Shown here: in pieces, positions 32,765 to 44,690 of the stretch
How the letters are laid out: the number at the start of each line of letters is the position of its first letter
How positions within the stretch are numbered: position 1 is the stretch's first letter
From: Paralithodes platypus
Lineage: Eukaryota; Arthropoda; Malacostraca; Decapoda; Lithodidae
DNA: 64,000 nucleotides
Direction: 5' to 3'
Assembly (NCBI GenBank): GCA_032716605.1
Contig: CM064519.1
Location: 25,568,191 to 25,632,190, forward strand
Notes under the pieces: model-generated
What the model saw: only the letters and a program-made list of their open reading frames with translations
Told to the model about the DNA's origin: nothing
Databases searched by the model: none
Translations under genes and position numbers: made by a program

Positions 32765-33125
32765 TTTATTTTTTTTGTCAAAATTTCATTTATTAATTCA
32801 TGTTTTTAGTTTCCTTGCTAGACCTCCATCAAGCTTAGAAAAGAAAACCCTAGACCCCCTCGCAAGATAAATTTGTACATTTTTCGGTAGAAAAATGTCC
32901 CGGCCGAAGGCCGATCCCTCTTAAAATTACAGACTAGCTATCGCTCGCCAGGAAAAAATCGACACCTACAGTAAATGGCATGAAAGGTCTTAACATTTAC
33001 AACGAAAAGGGCCGAAAGGTGTTAAAATCGCCAAACTAATGGACCGAACGTCTTAAAATCATAAAACTAATTGGGCTAAAGACGAGGGAGAGAGGCGTCC
33101 AGAAAAATTACCCATCTCCCCTTAA
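32765..33125 (-). mobile_element. MITE family A, copy A5
   Basis: Minus-strand member ending CCCATCTCCCCTTAA. Contains CGGCCGAAGGCCGAT, CTAGCTATCGCTCGCCAGG and four iterations of the AAGGTGTTAAAATCGCC type. Confidence 0.75.
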
Positions 33126-33408
33126 TACACTCGGTAGTGAAATCCTAATGAAGTGTAAAAAAAAAAAAACCCCCAACCTGGGATAACTCAAAAATGACTT
33201 GAACAAACAAGCTGAAATGTCTACAGTTTGGGAAGAGTCAACTAGGTAATAAATGCGGAAATGTATAGCCCGTTTGATTCAGTAAAAAAAAAAAAAAAAA
33301 AAAAATTGGATTGGGCCTGAGTATATACTGTAGATAGATATAGACAAAAGGCTATAGATAACAGTTTCGAGATTCGTCATGATGAACATAACATAGTAGT
33401 AAGCTGTA

Positions 33409-33613
33409 CTCTGTTCCAAATAGCTAGGCCAGTGATCGTGAACCCTAACCTCTGTCACTCAAAAAGGGCTAGAGCAAAGGGGCTGTAAGTATGCACACAT
33501 ATTCCCTGGCTGACCCTTCCCAAATGGTAGAAATATTAGCTCGATTACTCCAGTCGTTGGTGGGTTATGGAGGTATATGTTCAAGAGTTGTGGCCTACTT
33601 TTTTGGAACAGGG
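33409..33613. mobile_element. TA-flanked MITE family F, copy 2
   Basis: Ends CTCTGTTCCAAATAGCTAGG and TTTTTTGGAACAGGG between TA dinucleotides; interior shares CCTGGCTGACCCTTCCCAAA with copy 1. Non-coding. Confidence 0.65.
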
Positions 33614-34485
33614 TATCGTACCTGGATAGAAAGACGGCCGCACATAAATCAGGCCATTGACGTAAATATCAGCCTAACTGGTATGGCATCTGATAGGCTT
33701 GGAAAAATGCCAGAAAAGTGCCCGTGTGACGTCGCGTTAAGAGGATTTTTTTTTTATTTATGTGTTTACATATGTAGTAGTATTATTGTCTGTGTGTGTG
33801 TGTGTGTATATATAAAAAAAAAAAAAAAGTAAGGGAAACAAAAATAGAAGGAAACATGCTTACATTACTGAAATGTTTGTTGACATGCAGTAATGCAAGT
33901 AATGGTCACTCTTCTGTGTGTGTGTGTGTGTGTGTAAGTTGTATAGCTTTACCCAGGTCCAACTATTATAGTATGTGCATTTTCCTTTACAGTTTTTGTT
34001 TTTTCTTCTCTCTCTCTCTCTCACTCACTCACTCACTCTTTCTCTCACTCACTCACTCTCCCTCTCTCTAACCTTCATCACCCCCCTCCCTTGACCTTTC
34101 ACTCGTATACATTCTTATTCTCTCACTCTCCTTCGTATGTGACCTTTCTTTGCCGCTTTTCTTTAATCGTATTCTTCCCATGTTCTTCCTCGTGTCGTTT
34201 CCTCTTCCTCCTCTTTTCCCCCGTTTTCTCTTCCTCTTCTTCTTGTTTAGCTTGCCCCCTCTCTTATTACTTGTTCTCCTCTTCTTCTCCTCTCCGTCTA
34301 TAGCTGGTTATGAAAGTTTGGTTTTTATTTACGTAGACTAACTACGCATTTATTTTTATTTTTTTTATTTTTTTTTATTTTTTTTATTATATACTGCCAT
34401 TCGTATTATTAGTCTTGTCCAGTATTTCCTAAGCAGATTATTTAAGTTAGCTATCTGACCAGGTAAGACATAATGCATATAATAT
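33614..34485. other. spacer, pyrimidine-rich
   Basis: No gene. Holds (GT)n at 33790-33807 and 33917-33935, a TCTC/ACTC-rich tract at 34008-34075, a CT-rich strand to 34300 and T-rich runs at 34350-34388. Confidence 0.6.
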
Positions 34486-34816
34486 TTAAGGGGAGATGGG
34501 CCGGTTTTCTGACTCCCCTTTTCCCCCATGTTTAGCCCCATTAGTTTTGAGCTTTTAAGACGTTCGACCCATTAGTCTGGTGGTTGTAAGACTGTTCACC
34601 CCATTTCGTTCTCAATATTAGGACCTTTAGTGTCTTTTAGTTGTCGATTTTTTCCTGGCGAGCGATAGCGAGCCTGTAATTATAGGAGTAAGGCCGGAAC
34701 ATTTGAAGGGGGATCCTGGGGTTGTTATTTTAAGTTTGATGGAGGTCTAGAGAGGAAACTAGAACAATAATAAATATATGAACAAATCCACCAAAAAGTG
34801 AACCATCTCCCCTTAA
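34486..34816 (+). mobile_element. MITE family A, copy A6
   Basis: TTAA at both ends, GGGGAGATGGGCCGGTTTT and AACCATCTCCCC termini; core GGCGAGCGATAGCGAGCC intact, but most of the hairpin block is deleted. Confidence 0.8.
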
Positions 34817-34950
34817 TAATTCTACGTGTTATTATCCGTTTAATTAACCCCACGATAAAATGAGTCATGCATGGCGGTGTATGACCATAGATTTATACAC
34901 TCAATGCCTTCCGTCCATTATCAGTTCAGTTCTTTGGGGCACCTGTAGAG

Positions 34951-35060
34951 GGATACCGCTCACCTGGAAAAAATCGACACCTGGATGGGGCTAAACGTCT
35001 TAAAACAGTAGGCTGAATGGGGCCGAATGGCTACATCCCAGAGAGAGAGAGGCAGAGGTC
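34951..35060. mobile_element. MITE family B, right half only (B4)
   Basis: Begins ATACCGCTCACCTGG, continues GACACCTGGATGGGGCTAAA and GGCTGAATGGGGCCGAATGG. The left arm and centre are missing. Confidence 0.65.
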
Positions 35061-35131
35061 GTTGGGACATAATTATGTGTGTGTGTGTGTTTTATTTTCT
35101 GATTTACTAAGACACATAGTAAGTAAGAAAA

Positions 35132-35218
35132 TAGCTATATATAGGTAATAGCTATATATAGGTAATAGCTATATATAGGTAATAGCTATATATAGGTAAT
35201 AGCTATATATAGGTAATT
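35132..35218. repeat. 17-bp tandem repeat
   Basis: Five copies of AGCTATATATAGGTAAT; each contains the palindrome AGCTATATATAG-like core. Confidence 0.9.
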
Positions 35219-35293
35219 TTACGTAACAAGATACATACACTACCCTTTCACTCACACACACACATACACACACACACACACACACACTAACAC

Positions 35294-35670
35294 TTAAGGG
35301 GAGGTGGCCTTTTTTCTGGTCCCCCTTCTCCTTCGTGTTAAGCCCTATTTGTTTTGAGATTATAAGACATTCGGCCCATTAGTTTGGCGATTTTAACACC
35401 TTTCGCTCCATTTTGTTGTCAATTTTAAGACCTTTCGTGCCATTTAGGTGTCGATTTTTTCCTGTCGAGTGATAGCGAGCCTGTAATTTTAAGAGGAACT
35501 GGCCTTCGGCCGAGATATTTTTCTGCCGAAAAATTTACCAATTTGTTTTGAAGGGGGGTCTAGGGGGTGTTTTTGTAAGCTTGATGGAGGTCTAGGGAGG
35601 AAACTAAGAAATAAAGAAAGAAAGGAATCAACAGAAAAAAAAAAAAAAAAAACGGCCCATCTCCCCTTAA
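35294..35670 (+). mobile_element. MITE family A, copy A7
   Basis: TTAA ends; GGGGAGGTGGCC and GGCCCATCTCCCC termini; four 31-32-bp iterations (GATTATAAGAC, GATTTTAACAC, AATTTTAAGAC, GATTTTTTCC); hairpin GGCCTTCGGCCGAGA and ATTTTTCTGCCGAAAAAT. Confidence 0.8.
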
Positions 35671-35861
35671 CCTCGAGCATATATATTGGCCATTTAATTA
35701 AAGGGTTAATGGCCAAATACAGTTTCTTAGCCTTGAGCGTAAGAGAAACTTATACATTAGAATATAATATATGAATGTTAAGCTAATATACAATTTAACT
35801 CAACAATACCTTTTGGAAACTACTCTGTTGAAATTGATGATAGGGCTCAATGGATACAAGG

Positions 35862-36000
<139 letters not shown>

Positions 36001-36106
36001 CTGATTTCCGAACCTCAACAGGTCATTGCAAAACTTCGAATCCGTGCACCGAAGAACAAGAAAATTAATCCCATTCCTGAAACATATTATGCCTTACGAT
36101 GAGAGA

Positions 36107-36172
36107 TTAAGAGAGCCCACCTCGTTTTTGTTTTTCTCTTTCTCTCCCTCTCTCTTTGGCTTGTATCCATGC
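36107..36172. mobile_element. MITE family B, left end only (B5)
   Basis: TTAAGAGAGCCCACCTCGTT through TTTGGCTTGTATCCAT, then unrelated sequence. Confidence 0.6.
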
Positions 36173-36194
36173 CTAATATATTGGGAACAGCAAG

Positions 36195-36366
36195 GGTGGT
36201 TTTATGGCGTGTCGGGGACATTTAGGTAATGTAGTGAAGCTAACTAAGTACACCACACATTACATCCAAAAAATATCTTCTCTTGACACATCGAGGTTTG
36301 AACTCGGTACCCAAGAGTTACCAACTCAGTAGCAACACCAATCTACCACACCCTTCTCATCTCATC
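36195..36366 (-). repeat. SINE S1-related, diverged
   Basis: In reverse complement the head reads GGGTGTGGTAGATTGGTG, CCGAGTTCAAACCTCGATGT, similar to the S1 tRNA-like head at 52261, followed by the start of the S1 body. The rest is lost. Confidence 0.55.
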
Positions 36367-36371
36367 CAGGG

Positions 36372-36525
36372 CAGTAGTTCCCTTTCCAATGTTCCCTTAT
36401 CCACTCTAAACCACTGTTTGGACACTTGATTCTCAGTGTTTTGGAGGACAAGCAGCCTAGAAGGGTCACTAGACCTGTTGTTGCTTGATTTCCTATGTAC
36501 TCCTTTGTACTACCTATATTTATAT
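36372..36525. repeat. dispersed repeat E, copy 1
   Basis: Matches 53212-53371 in inverted orientation: GGGCAGTAGTTCCCTTTCC, AACCACTGTTTGGACACTTG, GGAGGACAAGCAGCCTAGAA, CTCCTTTGTACT. No coding content. Confidence 0.75.
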
Positions 36526-36785
36526 CTCTATTTATCTAGCATTTAAATAATTATATGTTTATCTATTTATCCATCCATGACTGAATGTATAATATTAATG
36601 TACAGACATATCCAGTGCCCAAATAATGAAGTATAAAGGCTACCATTCTTCTTAACGTGGGAACTCGCTTGTAAATACTCTTAGTAAACAATGATAGTCT
36701 CTGACCTTCAAGCCTGCCTGTCCTCTCTCTCTCTCTCTCTCTGCCCTTCATTTGTATTACTCACACACGTTCATACACAATACTG

Positions 36786-36786
<1 letters not shown>

Positions 36787-36866
<80 letters not shown>
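36787..36866. repeat. (AC)n microsatellite
   Basis: Pure CA repeat of about 80 bp. Confidence 0.95.
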
Positions 36867-36867
<1 letters not shown>

Positions 36868-37152
36868 ATATACATTCCATGCCACACACTCTTCTAACCT
36901 TGTATACTGGATTGTGATATTTGCCTATCACATTCCAGCAGTATGGGGTTCTTGGCAATTAACATTTTGATTTAGTATGGCCTAATAGCCCTGACCTTTC
37001 CATTTAGTAAAAAAAAAATAAAAAAATAAAAAAGTAAGTTGAAACCTCGACTGTCTTTATGTTACCTGACCTCTCCTCTCTCCTAACAATCCTCTCTGTC
37101 TGTTGTGGCCACCCTCCTCGCCCTTCCAGGTGTTTAGTATTCACACTCATAG

Positions 37153-37540
37153 GCTAAGGTAACCCACCTCGTTTTCTTTATCTTTCTTTCCCTCTCTCTT
37201 TGACTTGTATCCATTCGGCCCCATTCAGCCTACTCTTTTAAGACGTTTAACACCATCCAGGTGTCAATATTTTCCTGGCGAGCGGTAGCGAGCCAGCATA
37301 TATATATTTTTTTTTTGACAGCAAGCTAAATTTGTAAATCTTTCGATAGAAAAAATTCTCCGGCGAAGCCGGATTTCTCCATACACTGCTGGCTCGCTTT
37401 CGCTCGCCAGGAAGAAATCGAGACATGGATGGGGATAAACGTCTTAAAACAGTTGGCTGAATGGGGCCGAATGGATACAAGCCAGGGAAAGAGAGAAAAG
37501 GAGATAAAGGTAAAAAAAAAAGCCGGTGACCCCCCTTTAA
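37153..37540. mobile_element. MITE family B, copy B6
   Basis: Complete fold-back: GGCGAGCGGTAGCGAGCCAG left, CTGGCTCGCTTTCGCTCGCC right, centre CTCCGGCGAAGCCGGAT. Right end CCCCCCTTTAA; the left target site is worn. Confidence 0.75.
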
Positions 37541-37627
37541 CATTACCTCATCCCACATTTTGTAAGGATATCGTGGTATGTTATTTTAAATATTATCTGG
37601 GAGTTTGATTGAAATTTGCAATTTTGA

Positions 37628-37990
37628 ACATTTGTTTAAAGTTTGCCCCCTAGACCCCCTTCAGGCTTGAAAAACCCATCACGCTTAGAAAAATAAAACC
37701 CATCACGCTTAGAAAAATAAAACCCATCACGCTTAGAAAAATAAAACCCATCACGCTTAGAAAAATAAAACCCATCACGCTTAGAAAAATAAAAAATAAA
37801 AATAAATACAAATAAAATAAAAATAAAAACGAGCTAAACTTATACATCATTTTGTGTTTTCTTTTTTTTGGTAGAACATGTTGAGGCTGCAGACCGGATT
37901 CTCCTAAATTGCGTCGATACCTAAATGGGCCCGAAACGTTTTATATTCGCCGAACTAATTAACCAACCCTTTCTGAAATCGCCAAACTAA
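37628..37990 (-). mobile_element. MITE family A, decayed copy with an internal 25-bp minisatellite
   Basis: CCCCCTAGACCCCCTTCA at the left and GCGTCGATACCTAAATGGGC, AATCGCCAAACTAATGGG at the right mark a minus-strand family-A copy. At 37671-37795 the segment corresponding to the family's CATCAAGCTTAGAAAA part is amplified to five copies of AACCCATCACGCTTAGAAAA plus ATAAA. Confidence 0.6.
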
Positions 37991-38108
37991 TGGGTCGGAA
38001 CAGGTGGATCCAAAAAGAGCAATTTATCTTTGGTATCCGTCCTATCCTCTATCCTAATTATACTCTATTAGTCACCTGTATCCTTGCCCTCACAAGTGTA
38101 TATTTTCA

Positions 38109-38318
<210 letters not shown>

Positions 38319-38440
38319 TTCTCTCTCATGTAACCTTGACTCTCTCTTAGTAATACGACCTATCCTCTCTCCTAACAATCCTCTGCATTAGTCACCTGTC
38401 CGTCCTGTTCATCGATCTTCGTCTTCCCAGTAGTTAGTTC

Positions 38441-38565
<125 letters not shown>

Positions 38566-38726
38566 TGTTAGGGTGTACATTATTATAGTGAAGAACACAC
38601 GTTTGGGTATATTTGTGACCAGTATGTAACATTTTCAGAATTTATACCCAGATGTAGAATACATATTAGATACTCATACACACTCATATTAATGACGTGC
38701 GCATAGACACACACATACATGAAACT

Positions 38727-38845
38727 TATTAGTATTATTATTATTATTATTAGTATTAGTAGTATTAGTAGTATTAGTATTAGTAGTAGTAGTAAAAAAA
38801 AAAAAAAAAAACAAAAAAAAAAATAGAAGGAAACATAGTAGTAGT
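38727..38845. repeat. AGT/ATT triplet tract and poly-A, left flank of a LINE
   Basis: TTATTATTAG changes to (AGT)n, then A runs (38794-38823), TAGAAGGAAACAT and AGTAGTAGT directly before the LINE body. A matching (AGT)n/poly-A tract lies at 41652-41714. Confidence 0.85.
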
Positions 38846-41651
38846 GACGCCACCACCAAACTGTTGACAGAGATGAAAAAGCTCATTTATAACTATGTCT
38901 ATGACAGACCTTTAGCCCCGTATGCTCTCAAGTTATTTTTCAGCATTCCACATCTCTTCTTGCAAAAAACTCACCGCAATTCTAGACAAACGGAAAACGT
39001 GACAGCGCTAACAAATAGAGTGAAACTGTGGAATGATAACAAGATGGATGACTTACTCAGTGAAGCCAGAGCATTACAAGAGAGACAAGGCAGACGGCAA
39101 CACAAAAGAGAAAACACTGAGGACAAGGCCAGGAGATTCGGCGACCAGATGAGACAAGGTAAAGTGGCACCTGCAATACGATCGCTGACAAAGGAGGCAG
39201 CTGGTGGGCTGTTGCCTATCACAAGAGATACCATCAAGCTGCTGGAAGAGAAACATCCGCAACCTAGTATATCCGAGAGTCAGAAGCTAGAGGGGGCTTA
39301 TATACCACCGAACCCCGTCATCTACGAGCAAATCACAGGCGAGAAGATTTGGAAAAAGGCTCTAGGGACCCAAGGCAGTGCAGGACCCTCAGGGATGGAT
39401 GCAAACGGTTGGAGAACAATCCTGAGCAGCACACTTTTCGGAGTTGCAGCGACCGACTTACGCAGGGCGCTGGCAGATCTTGCAAGAAAAATGGCCACTC
39501 AAGATTGTCAACACTTGGAGGCCTACACAGCTTGTCGTCTAATACCATTGGACAAGAATCCAGGGTGCAGACCTGTAGGGGTGGGTGAAGTGTTGAGAAG
39601 AATCATCGGAAAATGCATAATGGAGGTGGTGAAGGACGATGTGCGGTCAGCGGCTGGAAATCTCCAAGTGTGTGCTGGCCACCAAGCAGGGGGAGAGGCA
39701 GCAATTCATGCAATAAGAGAAATATATGAGCAAGAAGAATGTGAAGCCGTGCTGTTAGTGGATGCATCAAATGCCTTTAACACCATCAACAGAAAGACAG
39801 CAATTCACAACATCAAGGTAAAATGCCCCAGCTTAGCCACCTATGTAGAGAATACCTATAAACAGCCTGCAGACCTCTTCATAGTAAACAACCAAAACTC
39901 ACGACGTGGAACGGCACTGAAATCAATGGAAGGAACCACACAAGGGGACCCAGTAGCAATGGCGATGTACGCATTAGGTCTCTCGGTGTTGCTATCATTA
40001 ACAAGACATGAGACGACACATGTTAAGCAGGCGGCCTATGCAGATGATCTCACTGGAGCAGGGAAAGTCAATGATCTCAAGAGCTGGTGGGAGCAAGTAT
40101 CACAAGTGGGACCAGAAATAGGATACTTTCCAAATGCTAGTAAGTCTATACTGATAGTAAAAGCAGAACATTACGAAAATGCCTTAGAAGCTTTCAACGG
40201 TAGTGAAGTGGTCGTAACAAAGGACGGACAGCGTCATCTAGGGGCAGTGAATGGCACAGAAGAGTTCAAGAAGCAATACATGGAAGAGAAGGTCAGAGAG
40301 TGGGTAAACGAAATAGAAATACTAGCCAAAATTGCAAAGACGGAACCACAGGCTGCATATTCGGCATTCACATATGGGGTCACACACCGCTGGACCTACT
40401 TGATGCGTACCATTCCAAACGTGGGTCCACAACTTCAACCGCTAGAAGATGCCATCAGAGACAAACTCATCCCAGCTTGGATGAAGTCCCACACCCCAAA
40501 TGCTACAGAGAGGGAGTTGCTCGCACTTCCTCCTAGGTTAGGAGAGCATGGAATCATCAATCCGGTGAGGAGGGCGACAATGGAACACCAGAACTCAGTA
40601 AAGATAACAGAATCTCTCACTGAACGCATCGTAGCGCAAGATCCTGACGGCGAAGTGGACCAGGCGGACATCTACAACATCAGAAAGACCATCACGTCAG
40701 AGTGGCAAAACTCACAGAAAAATGACCTGGCACAATTGATGCGACAACTTTCCCCGAGACTAACAAGAAAGGTACAAATAGCACAAGAAACGGGTGCTTC
40801 AAATTGGCTGACAACACTACCAATCAAGGCAAAAGGCTTCAATCTAAACAAACAAGAATTTAATGATGCTATTGCACTGAGGTATGATTGGCCGATTGAA
40901 GGACTGCCCGATCGATGCGTTTGTGGAATCAACAACGATGCAGACCACAGCATGATATGTAAGAAGGGAGGATTCATCAGCATCAGGCACGATGAAGTAA
41001 GAGATGTAACGGCGAACATGCTCAGGGAGGTGTGTCGAGATGTGGTGCGCGAACCATCACTCATTCCCTTGGAGGGAGAGATCTTGCAGCACAGGACGGC
41101 CAACACATCCAAGGAAGCATGAGTGGACGTTAGTGCAAGAAGTTTTTGGACAAGAGCACAGCGAGCATTCTTTGACGTAAGAATATTCGACCCAATGGCC
41201 CATAGCTACAGCGGGCTGTCTCTGGAGGCTGCACACAAGAGGAATGAACAAGAGAAGGTCAGGGCATATGGGGAAAGGATCTTAAATATCGAACATGGCA
41301 GCTTTACCCCACTAGTCTTCACCACATCTGGAGGGATGGGACCAAGGGCCCAGTGCTTCTATTCAAGGCTTGCAGAGATCATCGCAGAGAAGAAGAAACA
41401 GCCCAGGAGCCACGTTGTAGCCTGGATGAGGTGCCGTCTATCTTTCTCGTTGCTCAGATCAGCACTACTATGCCTGCGGGGAACAAGACTGTCTGCACCA
41501 CAACCAGCGACGGTGGCAGAAGTGGACTACGAGGCAGCAGTGGCAGAGGGTCGCATAGGAAGGAGACTGGATTGAAGTTGCATGGTGTTGAATAGTAATA
41601 TCTGATGCTTGTAAAATAAAATGTATGAACAATATTAAATAAAAATCAATG
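38846..41651 (+). pseudogene. LINE ORF: reverse transcriptase with probable C-terminal restriction-like nuclease
   Basis: One frame, 38864-41575 (first ATG 38873), is interrupted only by TGA at 41120-41122. Reverse transcriptase motifs: VGVGEVLRRIIGKCIM, VLLVDASNAFNTINRK (motif A, Asp 300), MEGTTQGDPVAMAMYALG (motif B) and QAAYADDLTG (AYADD at 391-395). Near residue 685 lies CVCGINNDADHSMIC, a CXCX7HX3C finger, followed by RHDEVRD. After the stop the frame reads VDVSARSFW then QRAFFDVRIFDP, and FTPLVFTTSGGMGP. The R/V-D...F-D-V-R pattern resembles the restriction-like nuclease of R2/R4/CRE-group LINEs; that nuclease call is inferred. The codon read as stop would be CGA (Arg) by a single CpG transition. 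No ORF1 or APE endonuclease is present. Similar RT proteins are scattered through cnidarian and chordate genomes. Confidence 0.8.
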
Positions 41652-41714
41652 TAGTAGTAGTAAAAAAAAAAAAAAAAAAAAAAAAAAAGTAGTAGTAGTA
41701 GTAGTAGTAGTAGT
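41652..41714. repeat. AGT triplets and poly-A, right flank of the LINE
   Basis: TAGTAGTAGT, then about 28 A, then (GTA)n. Reads as LINE 3' junction plus remaining target tract. Confidence 0.85.
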
Positions 41715-41788
41715 ACTGTCTTGATAGCGTAATGCATAAGTGCGCGGAATTTCGATGTGAGTATCCTAGGTTCGAGTCCTTGGAATGT
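41712..41788 (+). repeat. tRNA-like sequence, possible SINE head
   Basis: GATAGCGTAATGCATAAG and TAGGTTCGAGTCC resemble A and B boxes; the T-arm has a mismatch and the acceptor stem does not pair well. Not a credible tRNA gene. Confidence 0.35.
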
Positions 41789-42145
41789 CACATGTATTTG
41801 TTGATTTCATTAATTGAGTTTAGAGGTGAAGTTGGTTGGTGGGAAAAAAGCATAATAATAATTAAAACAATAATAATAATAACAATAATTATGATAATAA
41901 TAATAATGATGATGATTATTATTGACTATTAATAATTAAAATAGGCATCATGCATGTGTTAGGTAGATTAATATATTTGTAACTAAAGGCTAGGCAAGGC
42001 GCTTTATTAAGTATGGAGAGAAGTCCCACTATAGGTCACAGAAGATGGCACCCAAACATCTGTGCAGTCAAGAAGTGTAGTTCAAGCATCGGAAGTATCT
42101 CTGGCGAAGGTGGTGCTGGTGTAGGGAACTTTTCAGGGATGACAC
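41789..42145. other. spacer with AAT/GAT-type simple repeat
   Basis: ATAATAATAATT-like simple sequence at 41850-41935; no gene. Confidence 0.6.
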
Positions 42146-42515
42146 TTAAGGGGGTACTAATCGCTTTTTCTGGACCCTCTTCTCCCTCATGTTTAGCATA
42201 TTAGTTTTGACATTTTAAGACGTTTCTTTCATTAGTTTGTCGATTTTAATACCTTTCGCCCCATTTCGTTGTCGATTTCAAGACCTTTCATACCATTTAG
42301 GTGTCGATTTTTTCCTAGCGAGCGAAGCGAGCCTGTAATTTTAAGAGGAACCGGCCTTTGGCCGGGAAATTTTTCTATCGAAAAATTTACAAATTTAGCT
42401 TGAAGGGGGGTCTAGGGAGTGTTTTTTTTAAGCTTGATGGAGGTCTAGTGATGAAACTAAAACATAAATGAATACATTAATTAATAGGCCACAAAACCGA
42501 GTACTACCCCCTTAA
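42146..42515 (+). mobile_element. MITE family A, copy A8
   Basis: TTAA ends with termini GGGGGTACTA and TAGTACCCCC (in complement), a variant of the family ends. Core AGCGAGCGAAGCGAGCC (one GAT deletion), hairpin CCGGCCTTTGGCCGG, ATTTTTCTATCGAAAAAT. Confidence 0.8.
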
Positions 42516-42944
42516 TGGGGATGTAGATGGCGTTGGGCTCGGCGATCCCTCAAGTATTCAGTTTACTCGTATATCATAGTCCAGCTTGCTGCATCGTCAT
42601 CAGACTGTGCTTCTGTAGATCATTGTGGAGAGTAGAAGATGCAAGCCAGATGTTTGGCAGTGCTGGCAATACTGTAATACAGCTTTGGAAACTAGCCATA
42701 TCCTGAGCAGTGCTGACAATTGAGCTTGGGGTGCCGACCATATTTAAATTGGACTGTTGAGGGTAAAGCCTCTTTCCAACCTAAAAGAACCGCGTGCCAA
42801 TTTGCTTCAGTGTTTTTAAGGGAAGATAGAGGTGACATGTCAAGTCCAGGATTAGCTCAAAAGGGTGAGGTTTGTAGCACTGTTAGATATACATGGGTGC
42901 CAAAATATTTTATCAGCTAGGTAGGTTTAAGTAATTTGTTTTCT
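42516..42944. other. spacer
   Basis: No gene or repeat family recognised. Confidence 0.5.
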
Positions 42945-43600
42945 ATGTGAGTAAGGGAGACAAAAGGCAGAACTGCCTATGGCAGGTGCCTCCCCCAGAG
43001 TTGAAATAGTGACAGGGCCAAAATCAAGGGACGTTCGAGCCAAAATGCCTGGACACACGGAGTTTGAAGCAATTTAAGTCATAGGAAGAGGGAAAGACTA
43101 ATTCTTGGAGAGAGTTCCAGAGCTCAGCTGTTGAGTAGAAGAAATATTGAGAATAACGTTTCACTCTTGGATTGGAGAGTTGCACAGAGCAGGGGTGGGA
43201 TTGTGTTGCAAGACGGGTGCTACGTGCTCTATGAAGAGGGGGTGGTATACACTGAGAGAGCTCTGAGGAACACTGCTTATTGTAATAGTGGTAGAATAGT
43301 GAGAGATGCAACATTGCGGCGAAGAGAGAGAGACTGCAGATAATTGGTGAGTGGACGTGAGAAAATGAGACGAAAGGCGTTCTTTTCTACTTTGTCTAGA
43401 AATGCTATGTGAGAGGATCCTCCCCACACATGTGAACAATACTCAATACATGGACGCACTGTGATCCGGTACAGAACAAGAAGCTGCACAGGGGTAAAGG
43501 ACCCCCGGAGGCGGTTGAGCACACCCAGCTTCTGGGAAGCTGATTTAGCAAGAGTGGTAATATGATTTTTCCAAGAGAGATCCGAGCTATATGGCCTCCT
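42945..43600 (-). pseudogene. LINE ORF2 C-terminus, 5'-truncated
   Basis: Minus strand, 43522-43277 encodes the post-RT region FTPVQLLVLYRITVRPCIEY, CSHVWGGSSHIAFLDKVEKN, PLTNYLQSLSLRRNVASL. The following part (HPLFIEHVAPVLQHNP and on to the 3' end) lies in other frames. It is closely related to 58620-59340 and to the tip at 26094-26350. The retained piece lacks the endonuclease and catalytic RT motifs. The clade is of the Jockey/L2 kind, not resolved here. Confidence 0.75.
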
Positions 43601-44690
43601 CCCCGGGGTTTTGTGAAAATTGCGTGATCAAGTGCTAATTGTTGGGGGATATTACATACATTATACAAATATTGAAGACTGCCGTGTGTGATCCATATCT
43701 TGAAGGAAGGGGTTTGTTCAAGCGTGTTCTAAAATTTATCAGTCAATTATTAACCTGGAATGAAACACTGAATTTTTGAGATACTAACTATTCCCTGTAA
43801 CCCTTGTAGCTTCCTAATACAGCGTGATGAAGTAACAGAGCCCACAGTATATTTGTTATACAAGCACACCTCACAGGGCGACACATGCTATAATTATATT
43901 ATATTGTAACTGTATCCTGTGTGTTTATATGACACACACATACTAATACTCATAGTCATACACACACACACAACATACATACATGCACACAAACACACAC
44001 ACACACAACATACATGCACACAAACACACACACACACATACAGAAACACACTCGCACGTACACACGTAGGCTACAGTATAAAAGATGAACGACCTTGAAA
44101 ACAGGTATATGAAGGACTATGAAGTGGATGGTAAGCAGACGGTCAAACATGGAAGCATACAGAGAGACGGAAACACACAGATGCAGACAGAATATGCAGT
44201 GACAATTACAGACATTTAGACAGACAAACAGTAATACAGAGGTACAGATAGGCTCAGAGACAGGTAGGTATATACAGATTGAGAGACAGGCAGACATTGA
44301 GTCAGACAGATATACAGAGATGCAGACAAGCTGGCAGACAAGTACATACAAAGACAGACTAGCAGACATAAATGCAGAGGTACAAACAGGCAGGCAGATA
44401 TACAGGCAGACGAACAGATATTAATACAGGCGATAGACAGTTAGACGAACTACCAATCAAATAAACAGAAACAAACAAGAGCTCCTGCACAATGGAAGGC
44501 ATGTATTGATATGAACAGAAACATACGTAATTTACCAGACATACAGACACACAGATATATAGAGAGGTATGAAGACAAGAAAACTGACAGGTACACAGCT
44601 AAGTAGAAAGATAAGGCAACAAATATATAGGTAGGCATAATAATAGACAGACAAACCCACATAGAAACAGATAGACAGACATGTGGCCAG
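43601..44690. other. spacer; degenerate CA and CAGA repeats
   Basis: No gene. 43928-44050 is a broken (CA)n; 44150-44680 is rich in CAGA/ACAG words, an ancient degenerate tetranucleotide tract. It yields Cys/Leu/Val-rich spurious minus-strand frames. Confidence 0.6.
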
